Assembly: GCA_963738185.1 (NCBI GenBank)
Contig: CAVTVA010000001.1
Coordinates: 310,001 to 374,000 of the forward strand
DNA: 64,000 nt
Direction of reading: 5' to 3'
Source of the DNA: AP-15 sp963738185
Lineage (GTDB): Bacteria; Pseudomonadota; Alphaproteobacteria; ATCC43930; CGMCC-115725
In this document: one piece after another, positions 41,673 through 50,726 of the stretch
Numbering within the stretch: the stretch's first letter is position 1
Layout of the letters: each line of letters opens with the position of its first letter
Notes under the pieces: generated by a model
Databases searched by the model: none
Seen by the model: the letters and a program-made list of their open reading frames with translations, nothing else
What the model was told of the DNA's origin: nothing
Made by a program: the position numbers and the translations under genes

Positions 41673-42967
41673 TTAGGCTTGGAACAGCTTTGGCAACCCT
41701 TGCCAGCACGCGTCGTAATCGCGCTGCAGCGCCGGGCTGTCGAGCGCGAAGCGGGTCGGGCGGATCGGGAAACGGGTCTCGAACATGAAGGCGAGCGTGT
41801 CGGCGATCTTCTGCGGCGTGAGGTCTGCGGTGCTGGCCCGCTCGAACGTCGCGGCGTCGGGGCCGTGCGCCGTCATGCAATTGTGCAATGACATGCCGCC
41901 CGGCACAAAGCCCTCGGCCTTGGCGTCATAGGCGCCGTAGACCAGGCCCATCAGCTCGTTCATCACGTTCCTGTGGAACCAGGGCGGGCGGAAGGTGTGC
42001 TCAGCCACCAGCCAGCGCGGCGGAAAGATCACAAAATCGCAATTGGCGGCGCCCGGCGCCTCGGAAGGCGAGGTCAGCACGGTAAAGATCGACGGGTCCG
42101 GATGGTCGAAACTGATCGAGCCCAACGTGTTGAACCGGGCGAGATCGTATTTGTAAGGCGCGTAATTGCCATGCCAGGCGACCACGTCAAATGGCGAATG
42201 GTCGAATTCCGCCGCCCAGAGATTGCCGGCGAACTTGGCGACGATTTCGAACGGCTCGTCCCGGTCTTCAAAGGCGGCGGCGGGGGTCAGGAAGTCGCGC
42301 GGATTGGCCAGCCCATTGGCGCCGATCGGCCCCAGCTCGGGCAGCCGCAGCAGCTGGCCGTAATTCTCGCAGATATAGCCGCGGGCGCGCGCCGTCGGGC
42401 AATTCGACGCGGAATTTGATCGCCGCGCGGGACCAGCGCGATCTCGCCGGGGCCAGCCTCGACCACGCCGAACTCAGTGCGCAGCGCGAGGCGGCCTTGC
42501 TGCGGCACGATCAGCAATTCGCCGTCGGCGTCGTAAAACACGCGCCGCTGCATTGGCCGGCTCGCGCGGTAGATGTGGACCGCGATGCCGGTATTGAGCC
42601 CGGCGTCGCCGTTGCCGCCGATCGTTACGAGCCCGTCGATAAAATCAGCCGGCGTGTCGGGGAAGGGCAGCGGGTCCCAGCGCAGCCGGTTGGGCGGCGG
42701 CTCGGCCTCGGTAAACGGCGCGCCGCGCACCAGGCCATTGTCGATCCGGCGAAACGCCGGATGCGCCGCCGAGGGCCGGATGCGATAGAGCCAGGACCGC
42801 CGGTTGGCACCGCGCGGCGCGGTAAACGGAGTGCCCGAGAGCTGCTCGGTATAGAGGCCGCGCGGGTGGCGCTGCGGTGCGTTCTGGCCTTCGGGCAGCG
42901 TGCCGGGCACCGCCTCGCTGGCGTGCTCGTTGCCAAAGCCGGAAAGGTAGCGGGTCACGGCGATCAC
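41673..42967 (-). CDS. hmgA: Homogentisate 1,2-dioxygenase (one frame break near 42420)
   Basis: About 431 residues after repair. The enzyme opens homogentisate to maleylacetoacetate in tyrosine/phenylalanine breakdown. The N-terminal frame carries YLSGFGNEHASEAVPGTLPE and RRSWLYRIRPSA. The second frame carries RGYICENYGQLLRLPELGPI, FDVVAWHGNYAPYKYDLARF, the iron ligands in FPPRWLVAEHTFRPPWFHRN and MGLVYGAYDAKAEGFVPGGM, and SLHNCMTAHGPDAATFERAS. The frame changes at about 42420, after ALVPRG. GTG 42967 overlaps the stop of the EthD-like gene. All catalytic His/Glu blocks are present, so the break is probably an error or recent. Confidence 0.88.
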
Positions 42968-43308
42968 TCCGGCGGCACCGGGATGATCACCCTTTCCTCG
43001 ACGACAAAGCTCTTGATCCGGCCGATGAACAAGGCGCCGTCATCGTGCAGGCGCTTTGCCTCCGGAGTGGCGTTGGCGTGCTCCATTGCGGCCCGATCAT
43101 CGTACCACAGCTCGGCGATGCCGTCGATCTCGACCGCGGTTGTCGGGATGTCGGGGCGGGTGCGCTCGCCCAGGATGTGCGACTGCACGTAGCGGCGCAC
43201 CCCCGGCACCGCATGGGCCAACGGCGCGTGGACCTCGAGCCAATGTTTGACAAAATCTTCGTGGCTGAGGCCCGCCTTGCGGGTCAATAGCCCCACGCTC
43301 TTGATCAT
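42964..43308 (-). CDS. EthD-domain protein
   Basis: A 114-residue dimeric alpha/beta-barrel (EthD) protein. MIKSVGLLTRKAGLSHEDFV then KHWLEVHAPLAHAVPGVRRY is the EthD signature, with HAPLA as the conserved loop. GGAGGG stands upstream of ATG 43308. Such proteins act in degradation pathways as small isomerases, decarboxylases or accessory factors. It is translationally coupled to hmgA (GTGA) and is expected to help aromatic breakdown. Confidence 0.85.
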   Translation of the reverse strand: MIKSVGLLTRKAGLSHEDFVKHWLEVHAPLAHAVPGVRRYVQSHILGERTRPDIPTTAVEIDGIAELWYDDRAAMEHANATPEAKRLHDDGALFIGRIKSFVVEERVIIPVPPE

Positions 43309-43428
43309 TTCGCCCTCCTTTGGCCCCCGACCGACAACGGACACACTACCGACAAACAGCGCCGCTCGCCTCGTCGTTGCCGATCATGATACCCTTCGAG
43401 AAACCGGGCAAAGAGCAAGGGTCGTGCG

Positions 43429-44211
43429 ATGGATCTGAAGCTGGTCAGAGAGGAGGCAATCGAGGGGACCACGCGCTTTTTCTGGGATAAGCAGGGCTTT
43501 GTCCCCGACGAGGACAGCGAGGAATGGGAGGCCGAGTATCGCCGCCAGTTCGAGCTGGCAAAACAGCGCGGCGCCAACGCCCGGCCCACTGCCGCGGCGG
43601 CGAGCACGCCGGCGGCATCGCCGCCAACCGCGGCGCCGGAGCCTTTCAACGGGGCCGAGCTGAGCGGGCCGCCGACCCAGATCCGCTGGGCCGCCGCGCT
43701 GCGCGCCGAGCGGGTGCGGGAAATCCGCGACCCGGGCATTCGCGACTGGCTCGCCACCACCTGGACCAAGGCGAAGAGCTGGATCGATACGCGCGAATTG
43801 CCGACCCCGGTCTTCCTGCAGCGGATCGCACCGCATTATGCAGAATACCGCAAAGAGGCAGACGAGCGGGCGCGGGGGCTGGCCAGCGAGCGCCGGGCCA
43901 AGGAGGCCGCTGCCGACCAGACCCGGCATGAGATCGAAGAGGCCGGGATCACCGCCGCTGGGCTGATCGAGCTGATCGACATCTGCGAGCGGCTGCCACC
44001 GGCGCCGCTCGGGGCAAAGCTCGGCGAGCTGGCGCATGAAGGCCGCAACCTGCGCGTCTTCGACACCGACGATCCGGCGCTGCTGATGGTGCTCGAAAAG
44101 AGCGCGGCGGGGGAAAAAGACTCGGCCGGGCGCAGCGAGTACGCGATCGAGCGCGACCCTGGGCTCGTCGCCGACCTCGCGCTGTTGATGCGGGCGATGG
44201 CGCTGTCATAG
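43429..44211 (+). CDS. Hypothetical protein
   Basis: A 260-residue protein without signal peptide or membrane helices. The N-terminus MDLKLVREEAIEGTTRFFWD, followed by KQGFVPDEDSEEWEAEYRRQ, precedes an Ala/Pro-rich linker (residues 52-72). The rest, with IRDWLATTWTKAKSWIDTRE and YAEYRKEADERARGLASERR, is charged and helical, possibly coiled-coil. I recognise no family. It stands 14 bases before the gentisate dioxygenase-like gene and is probably cotranscribed, but nothing in it suggests an aromatic-ring enzyme. Confidence 0.75.
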   Translation: MDLKLVREEAIEGTTRFFWDKQGFVPDEDSEEWEAEYRRQFELAKQRGANARPTAAAASTPAASPPTAAPEPFNGAELSGPPTQIRWAAALRAERVREIRDPGIRDWLATTWTKAKSWIDTRELPTPVFLQRIAPHYAEYRKEADERARGLASERRAKEAAADQTRHEIEEAGITAAGLIELIDICERLPPAPLGAKLGELAHEGRNLRVFDTDDPALLMVLEKSAAGEKDSAGRSEYAIERDPGLVADLALLMRAMALS

Positions 44212-44225
44212 CGGGAGGAAGGGTC

Positions 44226-45404
44226 ATGGCGGTCGATGCGCGCGAGGCGATGGAGCGGCTCAACGCCGAGGCGGCGCCGCTTAATATTTGGCTGCGCACC
44301 CAGGCGAATGCGCCGGCGCAGCGCCCGTGGTTCCGGGAAACGGGTATCGAGGCGAGCGGCCGGGTCGCCTCGGGTCGAGTCGGTGCGGCGCAGCTCAAGC
44401 CGGTTGCCCATCATTGGCGCTGGCAGGAGATCGCACCCTATCTCGACCGCATCGCCGAGATCGCCCGCGGCGCCGACGTCTCGCCGATCGAGTTCGCCGA
44501 GCGCCAGCAGTTCCTGCTGACCAATCCGGGGCTCGGCGGGCGGCTGCAAGTCACCTCGACGATGCGTTGCGCGGTGTCGATCTACAACCCCGGCGATGTC
44601 GCCCCCGTTCACATCCATACCCCGAACGCCAGCCGCACGATCCTCTCGGAGAATGGCGGCTACACGACGATCGAGGGCGAGCGCTGCCGGGCGTCTCGTG
44701 GCGACCTGATCCTGACGCCGAACGGGACCTGGCACGACCATGGCAATGACGGCGCCGATCCCGTGGTGTGGATCGATGTGCTCGATTTCCCGCTGATGGA
44801 GTTTCTCGACTGCGTGTGGCTCGATGAGGAATTCCCGGGTGTGACCGAAGGCAATGCCCGCGCTCAAGCAGCGACCGAGGAGAGCGGCTACTCGCAGCGT
44901 CTCTACGGCCGCGGCGGCCTGGTGCCGGGGTCGGCTTCGCACCAGCGCGGGTTTGGCATGAGCACCTCGCCGATGTTCCACTACCGCGGCGCCGAGGTGC
45001 GCGCCGCCCTCGACGGGCTGCGCCACGAGGCGGGCGACCCCTATGAGGGCGTCACCCTGCGGTTTGTGAACCCGGCGACCGGGGCCTCGGTGTTTCCGAC
45101 CCTCGATTACCGCGCGATGCTGCTGCGCCCCGGCGAGGAAACACGGTTCAAGCGCGAGACCGCCGGCACCCTCTACCAGGTCATCGACGGCAGCGGCGCG
45201 ACCGAGCTCGCCGGCAGGCGGATCGAATGGCAGCGGAACGACATTTTCGTCGTGCCGGGCTTTACCTGGCGCCGCCACCTCAATCGCGGCGAAGCCGACG
45301 CCGTCCTCTATGCCGTGTCCGACATGCCGCTCCTCGAAAAGATCGGCCAATACCGCGCCCAGGGCCGGCTGCCCGACGACACCACAGCCGAGCTCGCCGC
45401 CTGA
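44226..45404 (+). CDS. Gentisate 1,2-dioxygenase-like bicupin
   Basis: A 392-residue double-cupin ring-cleavage dioxygenase. The N-terminal cupin carries PVHIHTPNASRTILSENGGY (His129, His131) and TPNGTWHDHGNDG (His170), the Fe(II) triad of gentisate and salicylate dioxygenases. WIDVLDFPLMEFLDCVW follows. The second cupin (PTLDYRAMLLRPGEETRFKR, then DIFVVPGFTWRRHLN) lacks a full metal set. The expected reaction is opening gentisate or a related hydroxybenzoate to a maleylpyruvate. It sits tail-to-tail with the Rieske oxygenase gene (4-base gap), which could make its substrate. Confidence 0.86.
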   Translation: MAVDAREAMERLNAEAAPLNIWLRTQANAPAQRPWFRETGIEASGRVASGRVGAAQLKPVAHHWRWQEIAPYLDRIAEIARGADVSPIEFAERQQFLLTNPGLGGRLQVTSTMRCAVSIYNPGDVAPVHIHTPNASRTILSENGGYTTIEGERCRASRGDLILTPNGTWHDHGNDGADPVVWIDVLDFPLMEFLDCVWLDEEFPGVTEGNARAQAATEESGYSQRLYGRGGLVPGSASHQRGFGMSTSPMFHYRGAEVRAALDGLRHEAGDPYEGVTLRFVNPATGASVFPTLDYRAMLLRPGEETRFKRETAGTLYQVIDGSGATELAGRRIEWQRNDIFVVPGFTWRRHLNRGEADAVLYAVSDMPLLEKIGQYRAQGRLPDDTTAELAA

Positions 45405-45408
45405 TTGC

Positions 45409-46626
45409 CTAGGCGTTGCCCTCGCTGTCGGGGGCCGCGGACGCGCCCGGCAATAGCGGGATCGTGCGCGACACTGCCGGCGCCGCGGCCATGGCGGCCG
45501 GCGCCACCGCCGTCGGCTCCCCGGTCACGGCGTTGACGATCAGCTTTTGAAAATGGACGACGAGATGCTCGCTGTTGGTCAGAAACCGGCCGCGGTCAGG
45601 CAGCCCGCCCAACAGCCCGCGCTGCACCGAGTTGGTCAGCAAATCGTCCTCGGCGCCAACCTGCTTATTGAAGGCGATTAATTCCAGCGCGAACTCGTCG
45701 GTAACGCCAGGTGCGAAATACTGCTCGGAAAAGCCCTTGGTGGCATTCGGCCCGTCCGGCATCCACACATCGATCGACAAGTTGGGGAAGCCCGGATTGA
45801 TGCTGATGGTCGTGTTCGGCCACAGCAGATGATACTGCGACTGCGCCACCGCGCCGGCGACGTCGTAAATCTTGACCCGGCTCCTACCTTCGAGCGCGGA
45901 CGGCCGCACCTGGCCAAGCTGGCTCAAAAACCAGCCATGCGCGGTCAACTCATAGCTCTCCTGGCGCACGTCGATCGCCGCGCTGAAGCTCGGATGCGCC
46001 ACCGCGCAGTGATAGCATTCGAGGTAGTTTTCGAGCATCGTCTTCCAGTTCGAATGCGACCGCCACTCCTCGCGGTGGTAGAGTTCAAGCGTATCGAGAG
46101 CGACGCCGCTGCCGGCGATAATATCGAGGATCGGGCCGAAATAAGCCTGCACCGGGGCGGCATCCCGATCGAAATTGATAAACACAAACGGCCCCAAGGC
46201 TTCGACCCGGAGCGGCAGCAGCGGAAAATCTGCCAGGCGAAAGTTAGGCTCGGTCGCCGAGCGCGGCGCGCCCTTCAGCCGCCCGGTCAGGTCATAGGTC
46301 CAGGCGTGATAGCCGCATTGCATGACTTTGGCGTTGCCGCGGCCCTTCATGACCTCGTGGCGACGATGCCGGCAGACATTGACAAAGCCGGCAAGCCCGG
46401 CCTCGTTGCGGATCACCACCACCGGGACCCCGCCGGCGTAGCCGGTCACGTAGTCGCCGAGGTTTCGCAGCTCCGAGCGCGGCCCAATGTAGTTCCAGCT
46501 TTTTCGGAAAATGCGGGCGACCTCGTTTTCGGTGATCGATGGATCAGTGTACCAACGGGCCGGCAGCGACTCGCCGCGATCGAGCGCCGCGAGGAGGCCG
46601 GCGGGGTTGTCGACGATCTGGCTCAT
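45409..46626 (-). CDS. Rieske-type aromatic ring-hydroxylating oxygenase, alpha subunit
   Basis: A 405-residue oxygenase component. The Rieske [2Fe-2S] ligands are Cys85 and His87 (FVNVCRHRRHEVMKGRG) and Cys104 and His107 (KVMQCGYHAWTYDLTGRLKG). The mononuclear iron site is in ENYLECYHCAVAHPSF with His206 and His211. It needs a reductase, and no ferredoxin or reductase gene is nearby. Similar proteins hydroxylate or demethylate aromatic acids and quaternary amines. The convergent gentisate dioxygenase-like gene hints at a hydroxybenzoate route. The C-terminal 40 residues are an Ala/Pro-rich tail. Confidence 0.9.
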   Translation of the reverse strand: MSQIVDNPAGLLAALDRGESLPARWYTDPSITENEVARIFRKSWNYIGPRSELRNLGDYVTGYAGGVPVVVIRNEAGLAGFVNVCRHRRHEVMKGRGNAKVMQCGYHAWTYDLTGRLKGAPRSATEPNFRLADFPLLPLRVEALGPFVFINFDRDAAPVQAYFGPILDIIAGSGVALDTLELYHREEWRSHSNWKTMLENYLECYHCAVAHPSFSAAIDVRQESYELTAHGWFLSQLGQVRPSALEGRSRVKIYDVAGAVAQSQYHLLWPNTTISINPGFPNLSIDVWMPDGPNATKGFSEQYFAPGVTDEFALELIAFNKQVGAEDDLLTNSVQRGLLGGLPDRGRFLTNSEHLVVHFQKLIVNAVTGEPTAVAPAAMAAAPAVSRTIPLLPGASAAPDSEGNA

Positions 46627-46892
46627 ACCAAAGGCGCTCCTGTCGCGGGACCCGACGTGCCGGGAACGGGTGGGTTGAGGTTATTTAATCAGTTCCCTTG
46701 GAGACGAGGATCGCAACCAGGCTGGCGTCAAGCGCTAATCCCGCTGCATCAGCATTGGAACGCCGCGATCAAGCATCGCGGCAGCAGGCGCGCTAGTATC
46801 GACACCACCTGGATAGACGGGAACGCGCCGTGCGAGGTCGGGGTTTGCGCGACGTGCGCGCATTGCGCCCAACCATCCGAAAGGACGCATGG

Positions 46893-47495
46893 ATGAGAAC
46901 GCTACTTCTTGCGACGGCTTCGGCGATTGCGCTTGGGCTCGCCGGCGTCGCCCCGGGCTATGCCGCCCAAAACACCGAGACCACGCCCGGAGCCGCGATC
47001 ACTCAGCCGGCGACGCCCGCCACCGGGAATTCGCAATCTTCTATGCCGCAAACCGGCACTGCGGCGCCGCAGCCGGCGACGCCGGCGGCCGGCAGCAGCG
47101 CCCAGGCAAACGAGCCAGCCACGGCGAACCCATCGGCCTCGAGCATGCCCTCGGCCTCGAGCATGCCCTCGGCCTCCAACATGAATGCAACGCAGGCCAC
47201 GCCGAGCGAAATTCGCCAGGCGCAAGAAAAGCTGCACAGCGAAGGCCTCTATCAGGGCAAAATCGACGGCATGATGGGGCCGGAGACGCAGCACGCGCTG
47301 CGCGAGTATCAGCAGAAGAACGGCCTGCAGGCGACGGCCCAGCTCGATCAGGAGACGATGAGCCACCTGCTCGGCCCCGACGCCGGCCAGGGCTCGAGCA
47401 TGCCGAGCACCTCCACGCCATCGAGCAACGCGGGGACGGCAGGCAACGGCGCCAGCAACTGGAGCAACACCAACAGCACGAACGGCGCCAAATAG
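46893..47495 (+). CDS. Exported peptidoglycan-binding-domain protein
   Basis: A 200-residue secreted protein. The signal peptide is LLATASAIALGLAGVAPGYA, then AQ. A long Thr/Pro/Ser/Ala-rich segment follows and contains three tandem copies of Ser-Ala-Ser-Ser-Met-Pro from an 18-bp DNA repeat (47133-47183). The PG_binding_1 domain is at about residues 108-160: IRQAQEKLHSEGLYQGKIDG then MMGPETQHALREYQQKNGLQ. A Ser/Asn-rich tail ends the chain. It probably anchors to the cell wall in the periplasm. ATG 46893 lies in a 266-base divergent spacer with the Rieske gene. Confidence 0.85.
   Translation: MRTLLLATASAIALGLAGVAPGYAAQNTETTPGAAITQPATPATGNSQSSMPQTGTAAPQPATPAAGSSAQANEPATANPSASSMPSASSMPSASNMNATQATPSEIRQAQEKLHSEGLYQGKIDGMMGPETQHALREYQQKNGLQATAQLDQETMSHLLGPDAGQGSSMPSTSTPSSNAGTAGNGASNWSNTNSTNGAK
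47133..47183 (+). repeat. 18-bp tandem repeat inside the peptidoglycan-binding protein gene
   Basis: The unit TCGGCCTCGAGCATGCCC occurs at 47133-47150 and 47151-47168, and an imperfect third copy reaches 47183 (TCGGCCTCCAACATG). It codes for the repeated linker SASSMP and could change copy number by slippage without shifting the frame. Confidence 0.8.
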
Positions 47496-47516
47496 CCGGC
47501 GCATAGTCGCCGGACG

Positions 47517-47549
47517 GAGCAAGCCCCCGCCGCCGCGGGGGCCTTGCTC
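47517..47549 (+). terminator. Strong GC stem-loop after the peptidoglycan-binding protein gene
   Basis: GAGCAAG + CCCCCGC pairs with GCGGGGG + CTTGCTC across the loop CGCC, with a one-base bulge. It lies 22 bases past the stop. No T-run follows, so it may act as an mRNA 3' structure rather than a textbook terminator. Confidence 0.5.
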
Positions 47550-47689
47550 GACGGAGGCAGGGGCCTTGCTTGAGGGAGGTTTGGCGGGCTTCGCCCGGCA
47601 GCGCCAAAATGCCGGCTCGGCCCGCTGGCGGTAAGGCCCGGCCCGGCGTTATCCTCAAATCGCGTTCGCACGCGATCCGGGAGAGCAGC

Positions 47690-48493
47690 ATGGCCGCCGA
47701 CAGCAGCATTCAAAATCTCGTCGCATATGATTGCGCCGACCAGATCGCCACCCTGACCCTCAACCGGCCGGAAAAGCTCAATGCGTTCAGTGATGCGCTG
47801 GTGCGCAACCTGGCCGACGCGCTGCGCCGCTTCGATCTCGACCCAGGGGCGCAGGTCGCCATCATCTGCGGCGCCGGCCGCGCTTTTTCCAGCGGCGCGG
47901 ACGTGCATCAACGTCAGCTGCGCCGGCGCGAAGAATTCCTCGAGCATGGCGGCCCGCAGGGTTGGGACGCCAATTCCGCCGATCTGCTGACCCGGTCGGT
48001 CAACTGGAAGCCGGTGATCGCCGCACCGCACGGCTACGCGATGGGGCTCGCGCTCGGCATCGTGCTCGAATGCGACCTGATCGTCGCCGAGGCCGGCACC
48101 AAATTCCAGGTGACCGAAACCTCGCGCGGGCTCGGCGGGTCGAAATACTGGGCGTTGCTGAATTTCCGCGGGGGCGCCGCGTTTGCGACCGAGGTGGCGC
48201 TGACCGGCCGGTTCTTCACCGCCGAGGAGGCGCTGGCGGCCGGCGTTTTGAGCCGCGTCGCGCCGGCGGGGCGCCATCTCGAGGCAGCGCGCGAGCTCGC
48301 CCTGGAGATCGCCCGGAACCCGCCCCTGTCGGTGCGCGCGACGGTGCGCACCCGCCGCTGGTACATGGACCGGATCGAACGCGAGGTGGCGATGCAGACG
48401 GCGCCGCTAAAGCTCTATCTATCCGAAGATTTTCACGAGGCGGCGCTGGCTTTTGCCGAAAAGCGCCGGCCCGGTCCGTTCAAGGGCCGCTGA
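47690..48493 (+). CDS. Enoyl-CoA hydratase/isomerase family protein
   Basis: A 267-residue crotonase-fold protein. TLTLNRPEKLNAFSDALVRN is the N-terminal signature. AIICGAGRAFSSGADVHQRQ supplies the first oxyanion NH, and GYAMGLALGIVLECDLIVAE the second with the Gly-rich helix start. In the third block, KFQVTETSRGLGGSKYW, the usual acidic residue pattern of hydratases is altered, so the exact reaction (hydration, isomerisation, hydrolysis) is open. ATG 47690 is preceded by GGGAGAG. It stands alone on its transcript or with DinB, 43 bases later. Confidence 0.88.
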   Translation: MAADSSIQNLVAYDCADQIATLTLNRPEKLNAFSDALVRNLADALRRFDLDPGAQVAIICGAGRAFSSGADVHQRQLRRREEFLEHGGPQGWDANSADLLTRSVNWKPVIAAPHGYAMGLALGIVLECDLIVAEAGTKFQVTETSRGLGGSKYWALLNFRGGAAFATEVALTGRFFTAEEALAAGVLSRVAPAGRHLEAARELALEIARNPPLSVRATVRTRRWYMDRIEREVAMQTAPLKLYLSEDFHEAALAFAEKRRPGPFKGR

Positions 48494-48536
48494 AGCGGCG
48501 CGAGATCGGCGAAAGATTGACGAGGAGGGGTTTGCG

Positions 48537-49049
48537 ATGATCACCGCCGCATATGTGCGCACGATGGCCGCCTACAACGCCGAGATGAACCGCCGCCTGT
48601 TCGACGCCGCGGCGCGCCTCACGGAAGCCGAGCGGCGGGCGGAGCGCGGCGCGTTCTGGGGCTCGATCCACGGCACCCTGACCCACATTCTGTGGGGCGA
48701 TCGGCAATGGATGTCGCGGTTCGACGATTGGCCCAAGCCCACGACCGCGATCAAGGAAAGCGCGCGGATGATCGACGACTTCGCCGAACTGGCGGCGGCG
48801 CGGCAGCAGGCGGACGCCGGCATCAGCCGCTGGGCGGCCGGGGTCGACGATCCTTGGCTGGATCAGGACCTGGTCTGGTTCAGCGGGGCGGCCAACCGCG
48901 AGATCCGGGCGCCGAAGCGTCTGTTGGTGACGCATTTCTTCAATCACCAGACGCATCACCGAGGCCAGACGCATGCGATGCTGACCGCCGCCGGCGAGGC
49001 CACCGGCGACACCGACTTGTTCTTGCTGATCCCGCAAATCGTCGATTAG
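48537..49049 (+). CDS. DinB-family metal-binding four-helix protein
   Basis: A 170-residue DinB/YfiT-like protein. Metal-ligand His residues are seen in WGSIHGTLTHILWGDRQW (His50) and in LLVTHFFNHQTHHRGQTHAM, the C-terminal H-x3-H cluster. GAGGAGGGG lies 6 bases before ATG 48537. Members are thiol-dependent S-transferase or isomerase-like enzymes of mostly unknown substrates. Here it could serve a glutathione or other thiol reaction. No partner gene is evident. Confidence 0.88.
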   Translation: MITAAYVRTMAAYNAEMNRRLFDAAARLTEAERRAERGAFWGSIHGTLTHILWGDRQWMSRFDDWPKPTTAIKESARMIDDFAELAAARQQADAGISRWAAGVDDPWLDQDLVWFSGAANREIRAPKRLLVTHFFNHQTHHRGQTHAMLTAAGEATGDTDLFLLIPQIVD

Positions 49050-49205
49050 GCGGGCCGGGGCCCGACTGCCGCCGCCCTACGGTTTTACGCCGGATGATAC
49101 CGCCACCGGCGATCTGAAGACGTAGACGGCGCGCCAACCGCTGGATGGGGATATAATCGCCGGCGAGATCGTAAACGATTTCGACAATTGGAGCCTGCAA
49201 GGTCC

Positions 49206-50717
49206 ATGTCGAGCCGGTATGGCGGGGTGCTGGGGGCGGCGTGCCTGCTGCTGTTGCTGCTGCCGATGCGGGCCGGCGCCGCCAATTCGGATCGCCAGGT
49301 GGTTCACGTGCTCAATCGGCTGGCGTTTGGCCCGACCCTTGACGATTTCAACTATGTCAAATTGATCGGCGTCGAGCGCTATATTGCCGAGCAGCTCGAG
49401 CCCGAAGCGATCGACGAGCCGGTCGAGCTGCGGTTTCGCTTGGCCCAGCTCCCCACCCGCGGCCTCGGCGCCGACGATCTGCGCGGTCTCTACGGGCCGC
49501 TGCGCCCGGTCGCCGGCATCAAGCCAAGCTTGGACGAGATCAGGGCGCAGCAGGCTCGCGCGCGGCTCGTTGTGCGCGAGGCTGCCGAGGCGCGCATCCT
49601 CAAGGCGGTGCTGAGCCGGCGTCAGCTCCAGCAGGTGATGGTCAATTTCTGGTTCAACCACTTCAACATCTTCTCCGGCAAGGGGCTGGATCGCGTGTGG
49701 ATCGGCAATTACGAGGACCAGGCGATCCGGCCGCACGCGCTCGGCCGGTTCCGCGACCTGCTGCTTGCCGTGGCCGAGCATCCGGCGATGCTGGTCTATC
49801 TCGACAATACCGAGAACGCGGCGCCGGGCAGCCCGGGGGCGCGGGGTGCGGCGAGCGGGTTGAACGAGAATTTTGCGCGCGAGGTCATGGAGCTGCATAC
49901 CCTCGGGGTCACCGGCGGCTATACCCAGGCCGATGTCGTCACCCTGGCGCGGGTGCTGACCGGCTGGCGGGTCAACCCGCCCGCCTCGGAAAAATTTCCG
50001 GGGGTCGCGGCGATCTTCGACGGAACACGGCATGACTACAGCCCCAAGGTGTTTTTGGGCCGAAAGCTCGGCGCGCGCGGCCGAGCGGAGGGTGAAGAGG
50101 CGCTCGATATTTTGGCCGGCAGCCCGGCGACAGCCCATCACATCGCCTATCAGCTCGCGCAGTATTTTGTCGCCGACGCGCCGCCGCCGGCACTTGTCGA
50201 CCGGCTCGCCGCGCGCTTCCTGGCGACCGGCGGGGACATCCGGCAGGTCTTAGAGACGCTGTTCGCCAGCCCCGAGTTCTGGGACAGCGCTGGGCAGAAG
50301 TACAAGACGCCCTACGAATACGTGATCTCGGCGGTGCGCGCGGCCGGGGTCCCGGTCAACAACCTGCGCCCGCTGATCGGCTGGATGAGCCGTTTTGGGA
50401 TGCCCCTTTATGGGTGCCAGACGCCGGACGGCTACGCCAACACGCAGCAGGCGTGGCTGAGCCCGAACGCCGCGATCCAGCGGATCAGCTTTGCCGTCGC
50501 CTTCGCCGGCGGGGGCCTGCCGGTCAGCGCGCAGCCGGCCGGCGATGCCGAGGGGGCGGCGCTGCTGCCGCACCGGCCGGACCCGGTCGATCCGGCCCGT
50601 CTCGAGGAGATGTTTGGAGCGAGCTTGTCGGGCTCGACCCGCGCAGTGGTCGAGACGGCCTCGCCCGGTCTGCGCGCTGCGCTGATCCTCGGCAGCCCCG
50701 ACTTCATGCGCAGATAG
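49206..50717 (+). CDS. DUF1800-family exported protein
   Basis: A 503-residue protein with signal peptide GGVLGAACLLLLLLPMRAGA and a DUF1800 body. VHVLNRLAFGPTLDDFNYVK opens it. LQQVMVNFWFNHFNIFSGKG and NENFAREVMELHTLGVTGGY then TQADVVTLARVLTGWRV are the conserved core, and NTQQAWLSPNAAIQRISFAV the end. The function is unknown. It is almost always paired with a DUF1501 gene, here 9 bases downstream. ATG 49206 is chosen because the signal peptide starts there; the in-frame codon at 49188 is upstream of it. Confidence 0.9.
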   Translation: MSSRYGGVLGAACLLLLLLPMRAGAANSDRQVVHVLNRLAFGPTLDDFNYVKLIGVERYIAEQLEPEAIDEPVELRFRLAQLPTRGLGADDLRGLYGPLRPVAGIKPSLDEIRAQQARARLVVREAAEARILKAVLSRRQLQQVMVNFWFNHFNIFSGKGLDRVWIGNYEDQAIRPHALGRFRDLLLAVAEHPAMLVYLDNTENAAPGSPGARGAASGLNENFAREVMELHTLGVTGGYTQADVVTLARVLTGWRVNPPASEKFPGVAAIFDGTRHDYSPKVFLGRKLGARGRAEGEEALDILAGSPATAHHIAYQLAQYFVADAPPPALVDRLAARFLATGGDIRQVLETLFASPEFWDSAGQKYKTPYEYVISAVRAAGVPVNNLRPLIGWMSRFGMPLYGCQTPDGYANTQQAWLSPNAAIQRISFAVAFAGGGLPVSAQPAGDAEGAALLPHRPDPVDPARLEEMFGASLSGSTRAVVETASPGLRAALILGSPDFMRR

Positions 50718-50726
50718 GAGGCGGCG

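Noticed and set aside
46627..46892. A possible small gene in the spacer between the Rieske and peptidoglycan-binding genes
   Set aside because: No frame with a start and ribosome-binding site is convincing; it is best seen as a divergent promoter region.
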